Positions 25,649 to 34,843 of a stretch of DNA of 64,000 nt are shown here, one piece after another. The DNA is taken from assembly GCA_027449025.1 (NCBI GenBank), contig DAIDMK010000001.1:124001-188000 (forward strand), read 5' to 3'. The notes beneath the pieces are model-generated. The model was given only the letters and a program-made list of their open reading frames with translations, was not told where the DNA came from and searched no databases. The position numbers were made by a program, and so were the translations under genes. How positions within the stretch are numbered: the stretch's first letter is position 1; the number at the start of each line of letters is the position of its first letter. This stretch comes from Lutibacter sp. Its GTDB lineage: Bacteria; Bacteroidota; Bacteroidia; Flavobacteriales; Flavobacteriaceae.

Positions 25649-26323
25649 TTATATAAGCCCTAAATCCTTAGAGATTGACACAAGATGAACTACGTTATTT
25701 GCATTAAAGTATTCTTTTAAACTTTTTAATCTTTTTTCAACGCTACTCATACTTGTTGGGGAATAATTTTTGTTTTTTAAGGCAGCGCTTATTTCTTCTT
25801 GAGAATATCCTTTGGCAAGGCAATTGAGAAGAAAGATATCATATTCAGCAATTTCCACAGCTTCATTTTGTGATAAAGCACCAGCCACGTTAGGAGAAAT
25901 ATAAAATTCATTGGAATTGTGAATCTTTTGTAAAGCTTTTTTTAATTCTCTCATTCCATCTCTGCTTTTCCATACATAGGCATTAATTTTATCTTCATTG
26001 CATAGCGTTTGAATTCTGTACATTTTATCTTCAACAGAGAATATAACAATTTTTAAATCTGGAAATTCTTTTCTAACCGCTTTTATAAGTTCTTCGCCTG
26101 AATTAATTTTTTGCGCTGTATGGTCTTTATTAAAGGATAAGTCGCTAATTAATAAATCAAAAGGTGCATTATTTAATCGGGCACTTTTTAATTTTAACAA
26201 TGCTTCATCGCAATATTGTGTATAATCTATTTCTTTTATTTCTAATTTGGCTAGCTCAGCTCTTATGCCGCTGTTAATGAAGTCCATATCTTCAGCTATT
26301 AAAATTTTTTGAAACATCTGCAT
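25649..26323 (-). CDS. NarL/LuxR-type response regulator
   Basis: This 224-residue protein has an N-terminal receiver domain with phospho-acceptor Asp61 (FDLLISDLSF), acidic pair Glu11-Asp12, and the conserved Lys in AYVWKSRDGM. The C-terminal ~65 residues form a LuxR-like helix-turn-helix (YDIFLLNCLAKGYSQEEISAALKNKNYSPTSMSSVEKRLKSLKEYF), diverged from the classic NarL sequence. It overlaps the stop codon of the upstream kinase gene (TAATG), so the two are translationally coupled and form a pair. Target genes are unknown. Confidence 0.9.
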   Translation of the reverse strand: MQMFQKILIAEDMDFINSGIRAELAKLEIKEIDYTQYCDEALLKLKSARLNNAPFDLLISDLSFNKDHTAQKINSGEELIKAVRKEFPDLKIVIFSVEDKMYRIQTLCNEDKINAYVWKSRDGMRELKKALQKIHNSNEFYISPNVAGALSQNEAVEIAEYDIFLLNCLAKGYSQEEISAALKNKNYSPTSMSSVEKRLKSLKEYFNANNVVHLVSISKDLGLI

Positions 26324-28269
26324 TATTTTTTAAAAAAAATTGACACTTTAAACCCTTTGTTTAAAGTTGTTTCAAAAGTAACCGTTCCATTTATAGCTTT
26401 TATACGGTTTTCCACATTTTTGAGTCCATTTCTTAAAGTTAATTCTTCTCTATTATTGCCAATTCCATTATCTGAGTATTTTATGGTACAATAATTTTTA
26501 TCATCACTAAATGAAATAACAACTAAATTGGCCTCGCTGTGTTTTTTCATATTTACCATTAATTCTTGTAAAACCCTGTAAATGATTATTTGTTTGTGTT
26601 TTTCTATGCGGTGCAGTTTTGTTTCTTGAAGATTTTTTATAAATATTTTGCAATGCTCATTGTTAAATCCTGAGAGCATGTTTTTTAAGAACTTTTCAAA
26701 ATTTATTCCGGTTTCAATAGTATTATTTTCGTGTGAAATATTTCTGGTTTGCAAATATACCTTGTCTAAATCATCCAGTATTTGAGTGGCGCTATTAGTT
26801 GTATATTGTATTTTATTCATAATGTTGTACATATCATTGGCAACTTCATCATGTATTTTTTTTGCAATACGTATTTCGGTTTTATAAATCTCCTGTAATT
26901 TTTCCTGCTTGTGTTTTTGTTTTCTGTAATAGCCAAAAATGAGCAACGCTATAACAATGGAGCTCTCGGAAACACCGGTAATAATATTTCTGTTTTTTTC
27001 TTTTTCTAACTCTAATTCTTTTTTTGCTGATGTTATTTTTAATTGTAGATTTTCATCGCGATTTTTTTTGCTGTCGTATTTAAGTTTTGCAAATTTATTT
27101 AAGGCATTTTGATCCGCGTCTTTTAAACTATCACTAATTCTGACATACCTAATGTAATATTTTTTTGTTTTGTTGGAATTTTCTAGGTCAATTAGTTTTT
27201 GTAAAGCTTCCAGTTGATCTTGTGGACTTTTTTGGTGTGAAGCTATATTGTACATTTTTATGGCATACTCAAGCGCTATTTTCTGATTTTTTTGTTTGTA
27301 ATAATCCGAAAGATGCGCATAACTTGCGTTTAAGCCATATAAATCATTTTCTTCTAAACGAATTGTTAAAGCGGAAAGCAAATCGTCATGTACATTTTCA
27401 TTTTCGTTAGCCAGCCATTTTGTGTAAGCAAGATTGTCTAGTATTCTGGCTTTTGTTTTAGGAATGTTGTTCGATAAAGGATTTCCTAATAGCTTATTAA
27501 GTAAGTTAATTGAATTGTCATAATCTTTAAGTGATCTAAAAGCATTTGCCATATTATTTTGAATGGCAATTTTCTCTATATCATTTGCCGAAATATTAAA
27601 GGCTTTGTCATACCAATAAATGGCTTCCGAATAGTCATTTTGTTTTTTTGCTGAAATGGCAATGCAATTGTATACTGAAGTTAGGTATTGTATATTGTTC
27701 TTGTCTAGATATTTTAAAGCTTGAATCGAAGTCTCGTCACTGCCATAATAATCGCCAAAATCAGATTGAATGATAGCCATTTGCACCAAATTTTCACCTA
27801 CTTTTGATTTATCACCAAGATTTAAATGAATCTCTTTAGAAAGATTGTAAAAAAGGAAAGCACTATCTTTTTTAAAGTTGATGCTATAATAATAAGCCAA
27901 TCTCGAAAAATTATTTCCGATAGCTACTGAGTCGTTTTTTGCAATAGAAGAGCGTAATAATTCTTTGCTATTTGCAATTGCGCTATCAAGCTGTTTTAAG
28001 TTTCCGAATAAAGATGATTTATGAATCAATATTTCATCTATGTTTTTTGAATTTGGAGTGTTTTTTTTAGCAAGCTTAAGAGCCTTATTTGCATAGTTCA
28101 AACATATTGAGTCACCAAGAGCAGGGTCTCTCATTTTTTGGATATAAATATCTACAGAATCTAATAGAGGTTTTTTTGATATTTCAATTTTCTCCTTTTT
28201 GCTACAGGAAGTGAAATGCGTTAGACCAAAAATCCCAAAAAAGAGAAATGTGATTTTCAAGTATTTCAT
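26323..28269 (-). CDS. TPR sensor histidine kinase (HisKA_3 type) with lipoprotein-like N-terminus
   Basis: The 648-residue protein begins with a lipoprotein signal (FGLTHFTSC, lipobox Cys near residue 22). Tetratricopeptide-like repeats fill about 30-400 (for example YSEAIYWYDKAFNIS, LKDYDNSINLLNKLLGN). A single membrane helix lies at about 430-449, then a coiled linker and the kinase core with His473 in IAKKIHDEVANDMYNIM, and an ATPase with YSDNGIG and LRNGLKNVENRI. The sensor part is thus periplasmic and the kinase cytoplasmic. This design (TPR plus HisKA_3) is common in Bacteroidota, where TPRs may bind peptides or proteins. It is paired with the downstream regulator. Confidence 0.9.
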   Translation of the reverse strand: MKYLKITFLFFGIFGLTHFTSCSKKEKIEISKKPLLDSVDIYIQKMRDPALGDSICLNYANKALKLAKKNTPNSKNIDEILIHKSSLFGNLKQLDSAIANSKELLRSSIAKNDSVAIGNNFSRLAYYYSINFKKDSAFLFYNLSKEIHLNLGDKSKVGENLVQMAIIQSDFGDYYGSDETSIQALKYLDKNNIQYLTSVYNCIAISAKKQNDYSEAIYWYDKAFNISANDIEKIAIQNNMANAFRSLKDYDNSINLLNKLLGNPLSNNIPKTKARILDNLAYTKWLANENENVHDDLLSALTIRLEENDLYGLNASYAHLSDYYKQKNQKIALEYAIKMYNIASHQKSPQDQLEALQKLIDLENSNKTKKYYIRYVRISDSLKDADQNALNKFAKLKYDSKKNRDENLQLKITSAKKELELEKEKNRNIITGVSESSIVIALLIFGYYRKQKHKQEKLQEIYKTEIRIAKKIHDEVANDMYNIMNKIQYTTNSATQILDDLDKVYLQTRNISHENNTIETGINFEKFLKNMLSGFNNEHCKIFIKNLQETKLHRIEKHKQIIIYRVLQELMVNMKKHSEANLVVISFSDDKNYCTIKYSDNGIGNNREELTLRNGLKNVENRIKAINGTVTFETTLNKGFKVSIFFKK

Positions 28270-28349
28270 TTTTTAAAACAGTATAAAAGGGGTTGGTTTT
28301 TCAATAAATTTTTTAGTCTTTTGTCTCTATTTTCTGCTCTTTCTGTTTG

Positions 28350-29138
28350 TTATTTCAGATCTTTAGGTATTTTACAAATTGGTATCGGTATCATTTTATG
28401 TTTATTTGCCCTGTTTCTTTTCATGAAAATAGAAAACACTTCTTTTTCCCTGTCGCTAAAATCGGCCATTTTTTTGCCGAGCTCAACTTGCTTCATTGCC
28501 CATTCCAATTCGTCATAGCTGGCGCCAATTTGGTCTTCGTCAGTTTTGTCATCTCCCCATAAGCCATCTGTTGGAGCAGCTTTTATAATATTTTCGTTAA
28601 TGCCTAAATATTTTGCGATTTCATAGACTTCTGATTTCATTAAATCGGCAATAGGGCTTATGTCCACACCGCCATCGCCGAATTTTGTAAAAAATCCCAC
28701 GCCATAATCTTCTACTTTATTTCCTGTTCCCGCCACCAAATAGCCTCGAATTCCTGCAAAATAATACAAGGTAGTCATTCGCAAACGCGCACGACTATTG
28801 GCCAACGATAAGTTTACTGCGTCCAAATCACCATCGGTTGGAACAGCTGATTTAAATTCTTCAAAAGTTGCCGTTAAATTTATTTCTTCGGAATTGATGT
28901 TTTGAAAGTTGTTTTTAAGCTGTTCAATATGTTCTTTTCCTCTTGAAATCTGATTTTTATCCTGATGTATTGGCATTTCAAGGCACAAAACGGGTAAACC
29001 GGTTTTAGTGCAAAGTGTTGAAGTGACGGCAGAATCTATTCCTCCCGAAATTCCAATTACAAAACCATTCACATTCGATTTTTCGGCATAATCCCTTAAC
29101 CAACTTACAATATATTCTACAACTTTTTCTGCGTTCAT
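28350..29138 (-). CDS. nadE: NAD synthase (ammonia-dependent type)
   Basis: NadE amidates deamido-NAD to NAD with ATP. The 262-residue protein contains the PP-loop SGGIDS at residues 31-36 and TGNKVEDYGVGFFTKFGDGGVDISPIADLMKSEV, which includes the metal- and ATP-binding residues. It has no glutaminase domain, so ammonia is the likely nitrogen donor. The C-terminal HKMIPIPICKIPKDLK is normal for Bacteroidota. It is divergent from gldB (58-base gap), the same arrangement that is known around gldBC in other flavobacteria. Confidence 0.94.
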   Translation of the reverse strand: MNAEKVVEYIVSWLRDYAEKSNVNGFVIGISGGIDSAVTSTLCTKTGLPVLCLEMPIHQDKNQISRGKEHIEQLKNNFQNINSEEINLTATFEEFKSAVPTDGDLDAVNLSLANSRARLRMTTLYYFAGIRGYLVAGTGNKVEDYGVGFFTKFGDGGVDISPIADLMKSEVYEIAKYLGINENIIKAAPTDGLWGDDKTDEDQIGASYDELEWAMKQVELGKKMADFSDREKEVFSIFMKRNRANKHKMIPIPICKIPKDLK

Positions 29139-29196
29139 AATTAATTTAATTAGTAATTTTGACGTTTTAAACTAGGAAGCGTAAATATAGAAATTA

Positions 29197-30156
29197 ATGA
29201 ACAGACTTTTAATTCTTGTATTTGTTTTATTCTTGTCAATTTCCTGTAAAAATGAAATTGCGAATGAAGTTGATGTGTCAAATATTAAGGTTGCTGTTTC
29301 GGTTATTAGGTTTGAACAAAAATTCTATGAATCTGATAAAACAACCCTTCCAATCCTAAAAAAAGAATTTCCTTATTTGTTTCCTGTACAAAACGACAGT
29401 ATTTGGCTAAATAAAATAAAAGATAAAGAAGAAAGGGAATTGTATAAAAAATCGCAGGCTGTTTTTGGAGATTTTGAAAGTGAAAAGGCGCAAATAGAAG
29501 ATTTGTTTAAGCATGTAAAATATGAGCATCCAAATTTTGAAGCGCCAAAAATAATTACTTTAATCACAAATCTGGATTACCAAAACAAAATAGTTTATGC
29601 AGACAGTTTGTTGTTTGTTTCTTTGGATATGTATTTAGGAAAAAACAGTGAAATATATCAAGATTTTCCAGTTTATCTATCACAAAACTTTGACAAATCG
29701 CAATTGGTTGTTGACATTGCTGATGCAATTAGCAATCGTTATTTTACCGCACATAAAAGTCGACAGTTTCTAGATATGTTGATTGACGCCGGGAAAAATA
29801 TGGCGATGATTGATCATTATTTGCCGTCTGTTTCCAATGCTCGCAAAATAGGATATAGTGATGCTCAATATGAATGGGCAGAGGCCAATGAATCTCAAAT
29901 ATGGAAATATTTTATAGAGAACAAATTGCTATACAGTACCGATTCAAAACTGGTAGACCGCTTTATGGCCAATGCGCCATTTTCAAAATTTTATATCGAT
30001 ATTGATAAAGAATCTCCCGGAAGAATAGGCGTTTGGCTAGGCTGGCAAATTGTGAGCACCTATATGATTAACAATAATGATATAACTTTACAGCAACTTT
30101 TACAAACTGATGCTGAAGAAATTTTTAATAAATCGAAATATAAACCTAAAAAATAA
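29197..30156 (+). CDS. gldB: Gliding motility lipoprotein GldB
   Basis: GldB is required for gliding and for the type IX secretion/gliding apparatus in Flavobacterium johnsoniae. The 319-residue protein has a lipoprotein signal (LILVFVLFLSISCKNE, Cys17). Recognisable blocks include VIRFEQKFYE, KKEFPYLFPVQNDSIW, LLFVSLDMYLGKNSEIYQDFPVYLSQNF and GRIGVWLGWQIVSTYM. Residues such as HYLP and the EW/ANESQIW block resemble the Lhr/zinc-protease-like fold reported for DUF2268-type relatives, but catalysis is unproven. It overlaps gldC by one base (TAATG). Confidence 0.94.
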   Translation: MNRLLILVFVLFLSISCKNEIANEVDVSNIKVAVSVIRFEQKFYESDKTTLPILKKEFPYLFPVQNDSIWLNKIKDKEERELYKKSQAVFGDFESEKAQIEDLFKHVKYEHPNFEAPKIITLITNLDYQNKIVYADSLLFVSLDMYLGKNSEIYQDFPVYLSQNFDKSQLVVDIADAISNRYFTAHKSRQFLDMLIDAGKNMAMIDHYLPSVSNARKIGYSDAQYEWAEANESQIWKYFIENKLLYSTDSKLVDRFMANAPFSKFYIDIDKESPGRIGVWLGWQIVSTYMINNNDITLQQLLQTDAEEIFNKSKYKPKK

Positions 30157-30494
30157 TGGCAGTAGTACAAACATCACAAATTGAATTTGTTGTAGGCTTA
30201 GATGAAAATAAAGTGCCTGAAACAATAAACTGGACAGCCGATGATGGCGAAATTAAAAATGAGAAATCAAAGGCCTTGATGATTTCTGTTTGGAATCCTG
30301 AAAAAAAAGAAACGCTTCGCATGGATTTATGGACAAAAGATATGCCTATTGATGAAATGAAACAGTTTTTTCATGAAACTATGGTTTCAATGGCGACTTC
30401 CTTTGACCGTGCAACAAATGACCATAAAATGAGTGCCACAATGCTCGATTTTTGTGATTATTTTGCGGAAAAGCTTGAATTGAAGAAAAAGTAA
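30156..30494 (+). CDS. gldC: Gliding motility protein GldC
   Basis: The 112-residue soluble protein matches GldC: SQIEFVVGLDENKVPETINWTADDGE, then KALMISVWNPEKKETLRMDLWTKDMPIDEMKQFFHETM. In F. johnsoniae gldC lies in an operon with gldB, and its loss reduces gliding. It has no signal peptide. It starts within the gldB stop codon, so both are translated together. A short palindrome follows 8 bases after the stop. Confidence 0.94.
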   Translation: MAVVQTSQIEFVVGLDENKVPETINWTADDGEIKNEKSKALMISVWNPEKKETLRMDLWTKDMPIDEMKQFFHETMVSMATSFDRATNDHKMSATMLDFCDYFAEKLELKKK

Positions 30495-30502
30495 TTGTGT
30501 AG

Positions 30503-30522
30503 GGACAGGTCGCAACTTGTCC
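30503..30522. repeat. Short palindrome of a widespread intergenic type
   Basis: GGACAGGT (30503-30510) pairs with ACTTGTCC (30515-30522) with one G-U pair and a CGCA loop. The surrounding text (GTAGGGACAGGTCGC) resembles short REP-like palindromes that I recall from many bacterial genomes. No T-run follows, so it is not a typical terminator. Confidence 0.4.
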
Positions 30523-30596
30523 GTTCTGAAATTTGAAGTGTTGAATATTTGTTGAATCGTTTGGTTCTTGAAACTTGAAACAACCACAACCAACAA

Positions 30597-31721
30597 CTAT
30601 TGCCCTTTTATAAGCGAGATAATTTCATTGTAGTCTATCGGATTGTTCAAAAAATCTTTTTGAGAAACATCAATAATCAGCGTTTTCAGATTTTCTTCGG
30701 TTTTTATAAAACTTGAATAGCCTTGGTGAATTTTATCCAAATATTCCGGTGCAATATTTTGCTCATATTCTCGCCCTCTTTTTTTAATATTTTTGATTAA
30801 TTGAGGCGTATCTTGGTAAAGATAAATATACAAATCGGGTTTTGAAATTTCTTTGTACATGATGTCGAACATCTTTCTGTACAAATAAAACTCGTCTTTT
30901 TGCAAAGTGATTTGTGCAAAAATAAGCGACTTAAAAATGTAATAATCCGAAACAATAAAGTTTTTAAATAAATCAAACTGTGCCAAATCATCCGAAAGTT
31001 GTGAATACCTGTCGGCCAAAAAACTCATTTCTAGCGGAAAAGCATAACGATCATTGTCCTCATAAAATTTAGGTAAAAACGGGTTGTCTGCAAAGCGTTC
31101 CAATATAATTTTCGCATTAAAATCCTCGGCAATCATGGTGGAAAGTGTTGTTTTTCCCGAGCCAATATTCCCTTCAATAGCGATATAATTGAATTTGTCG
31201 GCAAGTGAAACCGGGCGTTTAAGCACAAGGGAAGTTTTTTCAACAGGGCTATTATCAGTGCAGTTTTCCAGACATGTTTGTATGGGTTGTTTTGTAATTG
31301 GATGAATTATATTGGGGGCAATTTCAGCCAAAGGTATCATCACAAATTTTCTGTTCAACATATCTTTGTGTGGTACCACCAATTCTTTTGATATAACAAT
31401 CTCCGTATCAAAAAACAACACATCAATATCAATAATTCGCGCTTTATAACCAGTTTCAGCTGTTCTATTTCTACCTAATAATAGTTCAATTTCGTGAATG
31501 GATTTTAGCAGGCTCTCCGGATTTAATTTTGTGGAAACTTTAATACAGATATTTAAAAAATCGTCACTTTTAAAACCCCAGGATTCTGTTTTGTAAACAG
31601 AGGATGTTTTCTCAACGACGCCTATTTTTTCCGCAATTAAATCAATAGCCTGTTGTAAATTTACAAGCTTGTTTCCCTGGTTGGTTCCCAACGACAAATA
31701 TGTAGGTTTTAAAATTTGCAT
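30597..31721 (-). CDS. folK: Fusion of HPPK (FolK) and deoxynucleoside kinase
   Basis: Residues 1-150 are 2-amino-4-hydroxy-6-hydroxymethyldihydropteridine diphosphokinase, a folate enzyme: YLSLGTNQGNK, LLGRNRTAETGYKARIIDIDVLFFD, VPHKDMLNRKFVMIPLAEIAP. Residues ~175-374 are a deoxynucleoside kinase: Walker A GNIGSGKTT (184-192), ILERFADNPFLPKFYED, MSFLADRYSQ, YYIFKSLIFAQ and the arginine lid KKRGREYEQ. One frame covers both without a break, so it is a true fusion of a folate step and a nucleotide-salvage step. A separate kinase of the same family lies at 61727-62341. Neighbouring genes folA and thyA also serve folate and dTMP supply. Confidence 0.93.
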   Translation of the reverse strand: MQILKPTYLSLGTNQGNKLVNLQQAIDLIAEKIGVVEKTSSVYKTESWGFKSDDFLNICIKVSTKLNPESLLKSIHEIELLLGRNRTAETGYKARIIDIDVLFFDTEIVISKELVVPHKDMLNRKFVMIPLAEIAPNIIHPITKQPIQTCLENCTDNSPVEKTSLVLKRPVSLADKFNYIAIEGNIGSGKTTLSTMIAEDFNAKIILERFADNPFLPKFYEDNDRYAFPLEMSFLADRYSQLSDDLAQFDLFKNFIVSDYYIFKSLIFAQITLQKDEFYLYRKMFDIMYKEISKPDLYIYLYQDTPQLIKNIKKRGREYEQNIAPEYLDKIHQGYSSFIKTEENLKTLIIDVSQKDFLNNPIDYNEIISLIKGQ

Positions 31722-31826
31722 AAAGTGATTGCAAAGAAAAGAAAAGTATCAGATAAATACATATCTTTGTATGTCAATTTATAAACATTTACAAACTTTT
31801 TTTCGATTTTTAAATTCAAGGTTTAC

Positions 31827-33581
31827 ATGAAATTTTTAGGAAATTTATTAGCATCAATTTTAGGGACTCTTATTGCATTGGGTATTTTGCTCATGATGTT
31901 TGTTGTGATAGCAATGGCGTTTGGCGAAACTGAAAAAGTGGTGGTGAAAGACAATTCGGTTTTGGTCATCAAATTAGATGCTTTGGTGAAGGATTATGCG
32001 CCAAAAGGTACCGATTTTTTGGACGAATTTTTTGCGTTAAGCGATGAAAAAATGGGCTTGAATGAAATTATCAATGCCATTGAAAACGCAAAGAATGATG
32101 AGAACATTGTTGGAATAAGCATCAATACGCTTGATGTTAATGCTGGGGTTTCACAAACCAAAGCCATTAGAAAAAAATTGGAAGAATTTAAAGAATCGGG
32201 CAAGTTTATTTTGGCTTACGGCGATGTTTACAATCAGAAATCGTACTATTTAAGTTCTGTGGCCGACTCTATTTTTATGAATCCTTTAGGAGGGATTGAT
32301 TTTAAGGGTTTGTCTTCCGAGGTTTTATTTTTTAAAGATTTACAAGATAAATCGGGTGTAAAAATGGAAGTGATTAGGCACGGAAAATATAAAAGTGCTG
32401 TTGAGCCATTTTTATACAATAACATGAGTGATGAAAACAGGGAACAAATCACATCTTTTTTACAGTCTATTTGGGGTGAATTGTTGGCTGATATTTCAAA
32501 AAGCAGAAATAAAACAATTGAGGAGCTAAACACTATTGCCGATAATTTATGGGCACGAAATGCAACATTAGCTGTTGCAAACAACATTGTTGATGGTGCT
32601 GTTTATTTGGATGAATATGAGACTAAATTAAAAGCGGCCTCTGGTATTTCAACGGATGGCGAATTGTCGGAAATTACGCTTTCCGATTATATTGCTACAG
32701 GAAAGGGTAGGGTTATTTCAAGTGCTACCAATAAAATTGCCGTAATTTATGCGCAAGGAGAAATAATTTATGGAAAAGGAAATGAAGATTTGATTGGACA
32801 GGAATTAATTATAGAAGCCCTTCGTAAAGCTAAAAAAGACAAAAATGTAAAAGCAATCGTATTGCGTATAAATTCTCCTGGAGGAAGTGCTTTGGCTTCT
32901 GAATTAATTTGGAGAGAATTAGAACTGACCAAAAAAGAACTTCCCTTGGTGGTTTCCATGGGGGATGTGGCAGCATCAGGCGGTTATTATATTGCTTGCA
33001 ATGCCGATAGGATTTTTGCTGAATCTACAACTATTTCGGGATCAATAGGTGTTTTCGGAGCCTTGCCAAATATGAGTAAATTATCCGAAAATATTGGAAT
33101 AAACGCAGAGCAGGTGAGTACCAATAAAAGTCCAAGCTATAGCGTTTTTGAACCAATCACGGATGAGTTTAGAGCGGTAACTACAGAAGGTGTTGAAGAT
33201 GTATACAATGCATTTGTTGATAGGGTTTCTAAAGGAAGAAATATGAGTGTTCAGGCGGTTGATAGTATTGCGCAAGGTCGTGTTTGGGCTGGAGTTGATG
33301 CTTTACAAAATGGATTGGTTGATGAGTTGGGGAATTTGGATGATGCCATTAAGTATGCTGCAGAATTGGCTGCAATTGCTGATTATAAAGTGCGCAATTA
33401 CCCAGATTACAAACTGAATTTAGGGGATAGATTGAGCGGTATTCCTTTTATGAAAACAAAGGAAAAGGCAATGATTGAAGCTTTGGGATTTGAAAATTAT
33501 AAAATTTATCAAACGATTAAACAATTTTCAGAAATAAAGGGAATACAGACCAGAATGCCTTTTTTGTTGGAAATTAAATAG
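31827..33581 (+). CDS. sppA: Signal peptide peptidase SppA (long, 67K type)
   Basis: SppA is a membrane-bound serine protease that degrades cleaved signal peptides. The 584-residue protein has an N-terminal membrane anchor (about 10-32) and two tandem ClpP-like domains. The catalytic Lys is in RHGKYKSAVEPF (Lys189), and the catalytic Ser384 is in GDVAASGGYYIACNAD, so the Lys and Ser come from the two halves as in the E. coli enzyme. The ISGSIGVFG block follows. A -7 element TATCTTTG lies at 31762-31769. It converges with folA, whose stop codon is only 9 bases away, with no terminator visible. Confidence 0.95.
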   Translation: MKFLGNLLASILGTLIALGILLMMFVVIAMAFGETEKVVVKDNSVLVIKLDALVKDYAPKGTDFLDEFFALSDEKMGLNEIINAIENAKNDENIVGISINTLDVNAGVSQTKAIRKKLEEFKESGKFILAYGDVYNQKSYYLSSVADSIFMNPLGGIDFKGLSSEVLFFKDLQDKSGVKMEVIRHGKYKSAVEPFLYNNMSDENREQITSFLQSIWGELLADISKSRNKTIEELNTIADNLWARNATLAVANNIVDGAVYLDEYETKLKAASGISTDGELSEITLSDYIATGKGRVISSATNKIAVIYAQGEIIYGKGNEDLIGQELIIEALRKAKKDKNVKAIVLRINSPGGSALASELIWRELELTKKELPLVVSMGDVAASGGYYIACNADRIFAESTTISGSIGVFGALPNMSKLSENIGINAEQVSTNKSPSYSVFEPITDEFRAVTTEGVEDVYNAFVDRVSKGRNMSVQAVDSIAQGRVWAGVDALQNGLVDELGNLDDAIKYAAELAAIADYKVRNYPDYKLNLGDRLSGIPFMKTKEKAMIEALGFENYKIYQTIKQFSEIKGIQTRMPFLLEIK

Positions 33582-33590
33582 GATTGTAAT

Positions 33591-34076
33591 TTAAATTCGC
33601 TCGAAAGTAACAAAACTATAATCGTATTTGTTCTTTTCGTCGGCTTTAAAATTTTCACGAGAAGTTTCTTTCCAGATTTTTTTATCTATTTCAGGAAAAA
33701 AAACATCAGCCTCAAATTGTTGGTGAACAAAAGTGATGTCGAGCTTGTCTGCAAAAGGCATTGCTTGAGTATATATTTCCGCACCTCCTAAAATAAACGG
33801 ATTTTCATCCAATTTGGCTGCAGCTTTAAGCGCTTCTTTTAGTGAATTTACCACCAAACATCCTTCAGCTTTGTAATTTTTATCGCGTGTAATAAGAATA
33901 TTACTTCTGCTTGGAAGCGGTTTTCCTAATGATTCAAATGTTTTTCTGCCCATAATAACCGTATGGTTCAAGGTCGTTTTTTTGAATCGTTTTAAATCTG
34001 CAGGTAAATGCCAAATCAATTGGTTGTCTTTTCCCAAGGCGTTATTTGCCGCAATTGCAGCCATAATTATTACCAT
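33591..34076 (-). CDS. folA: Dihydrofolate reductase
   Basis: FolA reduces dihydrofolate to tetrahydrofolate with NADPH. The 161-residue protein has IAANNALGKDNQLIWHLPADLKRFKKTT (catalytic Asp in PADL), TVIMGRKTFESLGKPLP, NILITRD and FILGGAEIYTQAMPFADKLDITFV. It overlaps the 2TM gene by 7 bases and is the last gene of the cluster that includes thyA, so the dTMP cycle enzymes are grouped. Confidence 0.97.
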   Translation of the reverse strand: MVIIMAAIAANNALGKDNQLIWHLPADLKRFKKTTLNHTVIMGRKTFESLGKPLPSRSNILITRDKNYKAEGCLVVNSLKEALKAAAKLDENPFILGGAEIYTQAMPFADKLDITFVHQQFEADVFFPEIDKKIWKETSRENFKADEKNKYDYSFVTFERI

Positions 34077-34495
34077 TCTTCTGTTGCGTTGCTTAAATCA
34101 CCTTCTTTTTTGTCCTTTTCAAAATTGTATAGCTCTTGAGTTTTTTTAGCTTTTAATGCATATTCATCAGCCATTTCCTTTTTTAATTTTTCAATTTTCA
34201 ATTCTTGATCCATCACCAATTTTTCGGTTTGGGCACGTTCCCAATCTTTTCCCATAAAACGATGGGTAAAAAACACATTAATAAAATGCAAAACAAAAAA
34301 GAAAAACCATAAAATGATAGCCCAAACAAACCAATTTTCAATAACATTTTCGCCTACTTTTAATAATTTGTTAAGCAGAATTAAAAATACGGCACCCACC
34401 AAAAATACTACAAAATGGTAGTAAAGTCTTTTTTTTTGTTTTGCGCGTGCTCGTGCATTTTCATATAAATCATGTTGTTCGTTCATGTTGTTCAT
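34070..34495 (-). CDS. 2TM domain protein
   Basis: The 141-residue protein matches the 2TM domain family: basic N-terminus (ARARAKQKKRLYYHF), two membrane segments (about 27-46 and 59-77, the latter WAIILWFFFFVLHFINVFF), then FTHRFMGKDWERAQTEKLV and a charged coiled-coil tail. Such domains also occur fused to LytTR regulators in Bacteroidota. The role is unknown. It overlaps folA by 7 bases and follows the 70-residue ORF by 2 bases, so the three are cotranscribed. Confidence 0.85.
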   Translation of the reverse strand: MNNMNEQHDLYENARARAKQKKRLYYHFVVFLVGAVFLILLNKLLKVGENVIENWFVWAIILWFFFFVLHFINVFFTHRFMGKDWERAQTEKLVMDQELKIEKLKKEMADEYALKAKKTQELYNFEKDKKEGDLSNATEEW

Positions 34496-34497
34496 AA

Positions 34498-34710
34498 CTA
34501 CATGTTTTTAACCCACTCTTTGATGTAGGCAGTAAAATCTTCCGTTTCATTTTCATCTTCTTGTTGTAGCTTTTGATTTGCCAATTCCAAAAACTTTGAA
34601 ATGTTTTTATCGGTAGTGTTCAATAGACCTTCGAGGGATTTTAATAACTCAGTATCATCTATTTCAATGATTCTTTGAAGGAGGGCGATTTTTAGTTTAG
34701 GTGCATTCAT
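34498..34710 (-). CDS. Small conserved-looking protein of unknown function
   Basis: The 70-residue protein (MNAPKLKIALLQRIIEIDD, then TELLKSLEGLLNTTDK and an acidic QQEDENETEDFTAYIKEWVKNM end) is predicted to be helical and soluble. The N-terminal pattern of a helix plus a D-D-x-x-LL motif recalls small antitoxin-like or addiction-module proteins of Bacteroidota, but no toxin gene is beside it. Two bases separate it from the 2TM gene. It is probably real because of this tight packing. Confidence 0.65.
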   Translation of the reverse strand: MNAPKLKIALLQRIIEIDDTELLKSLEGLLNTTDKNISKFLELANQKLQQEDENETEDFTAYIKEWVKNM

Positions 34711-34843
34711 CTTCTTTTTCTTTAATGAATCTTAAATGTATTAAAAGTTTTACAAACTGTTTATTAAAGAAATATTAAATTTTAATAATTCCATATGCAA
34801 TCTGTTGCCAAGTAAATTTTTTAAGGTTGAGATTTCTTTAATA

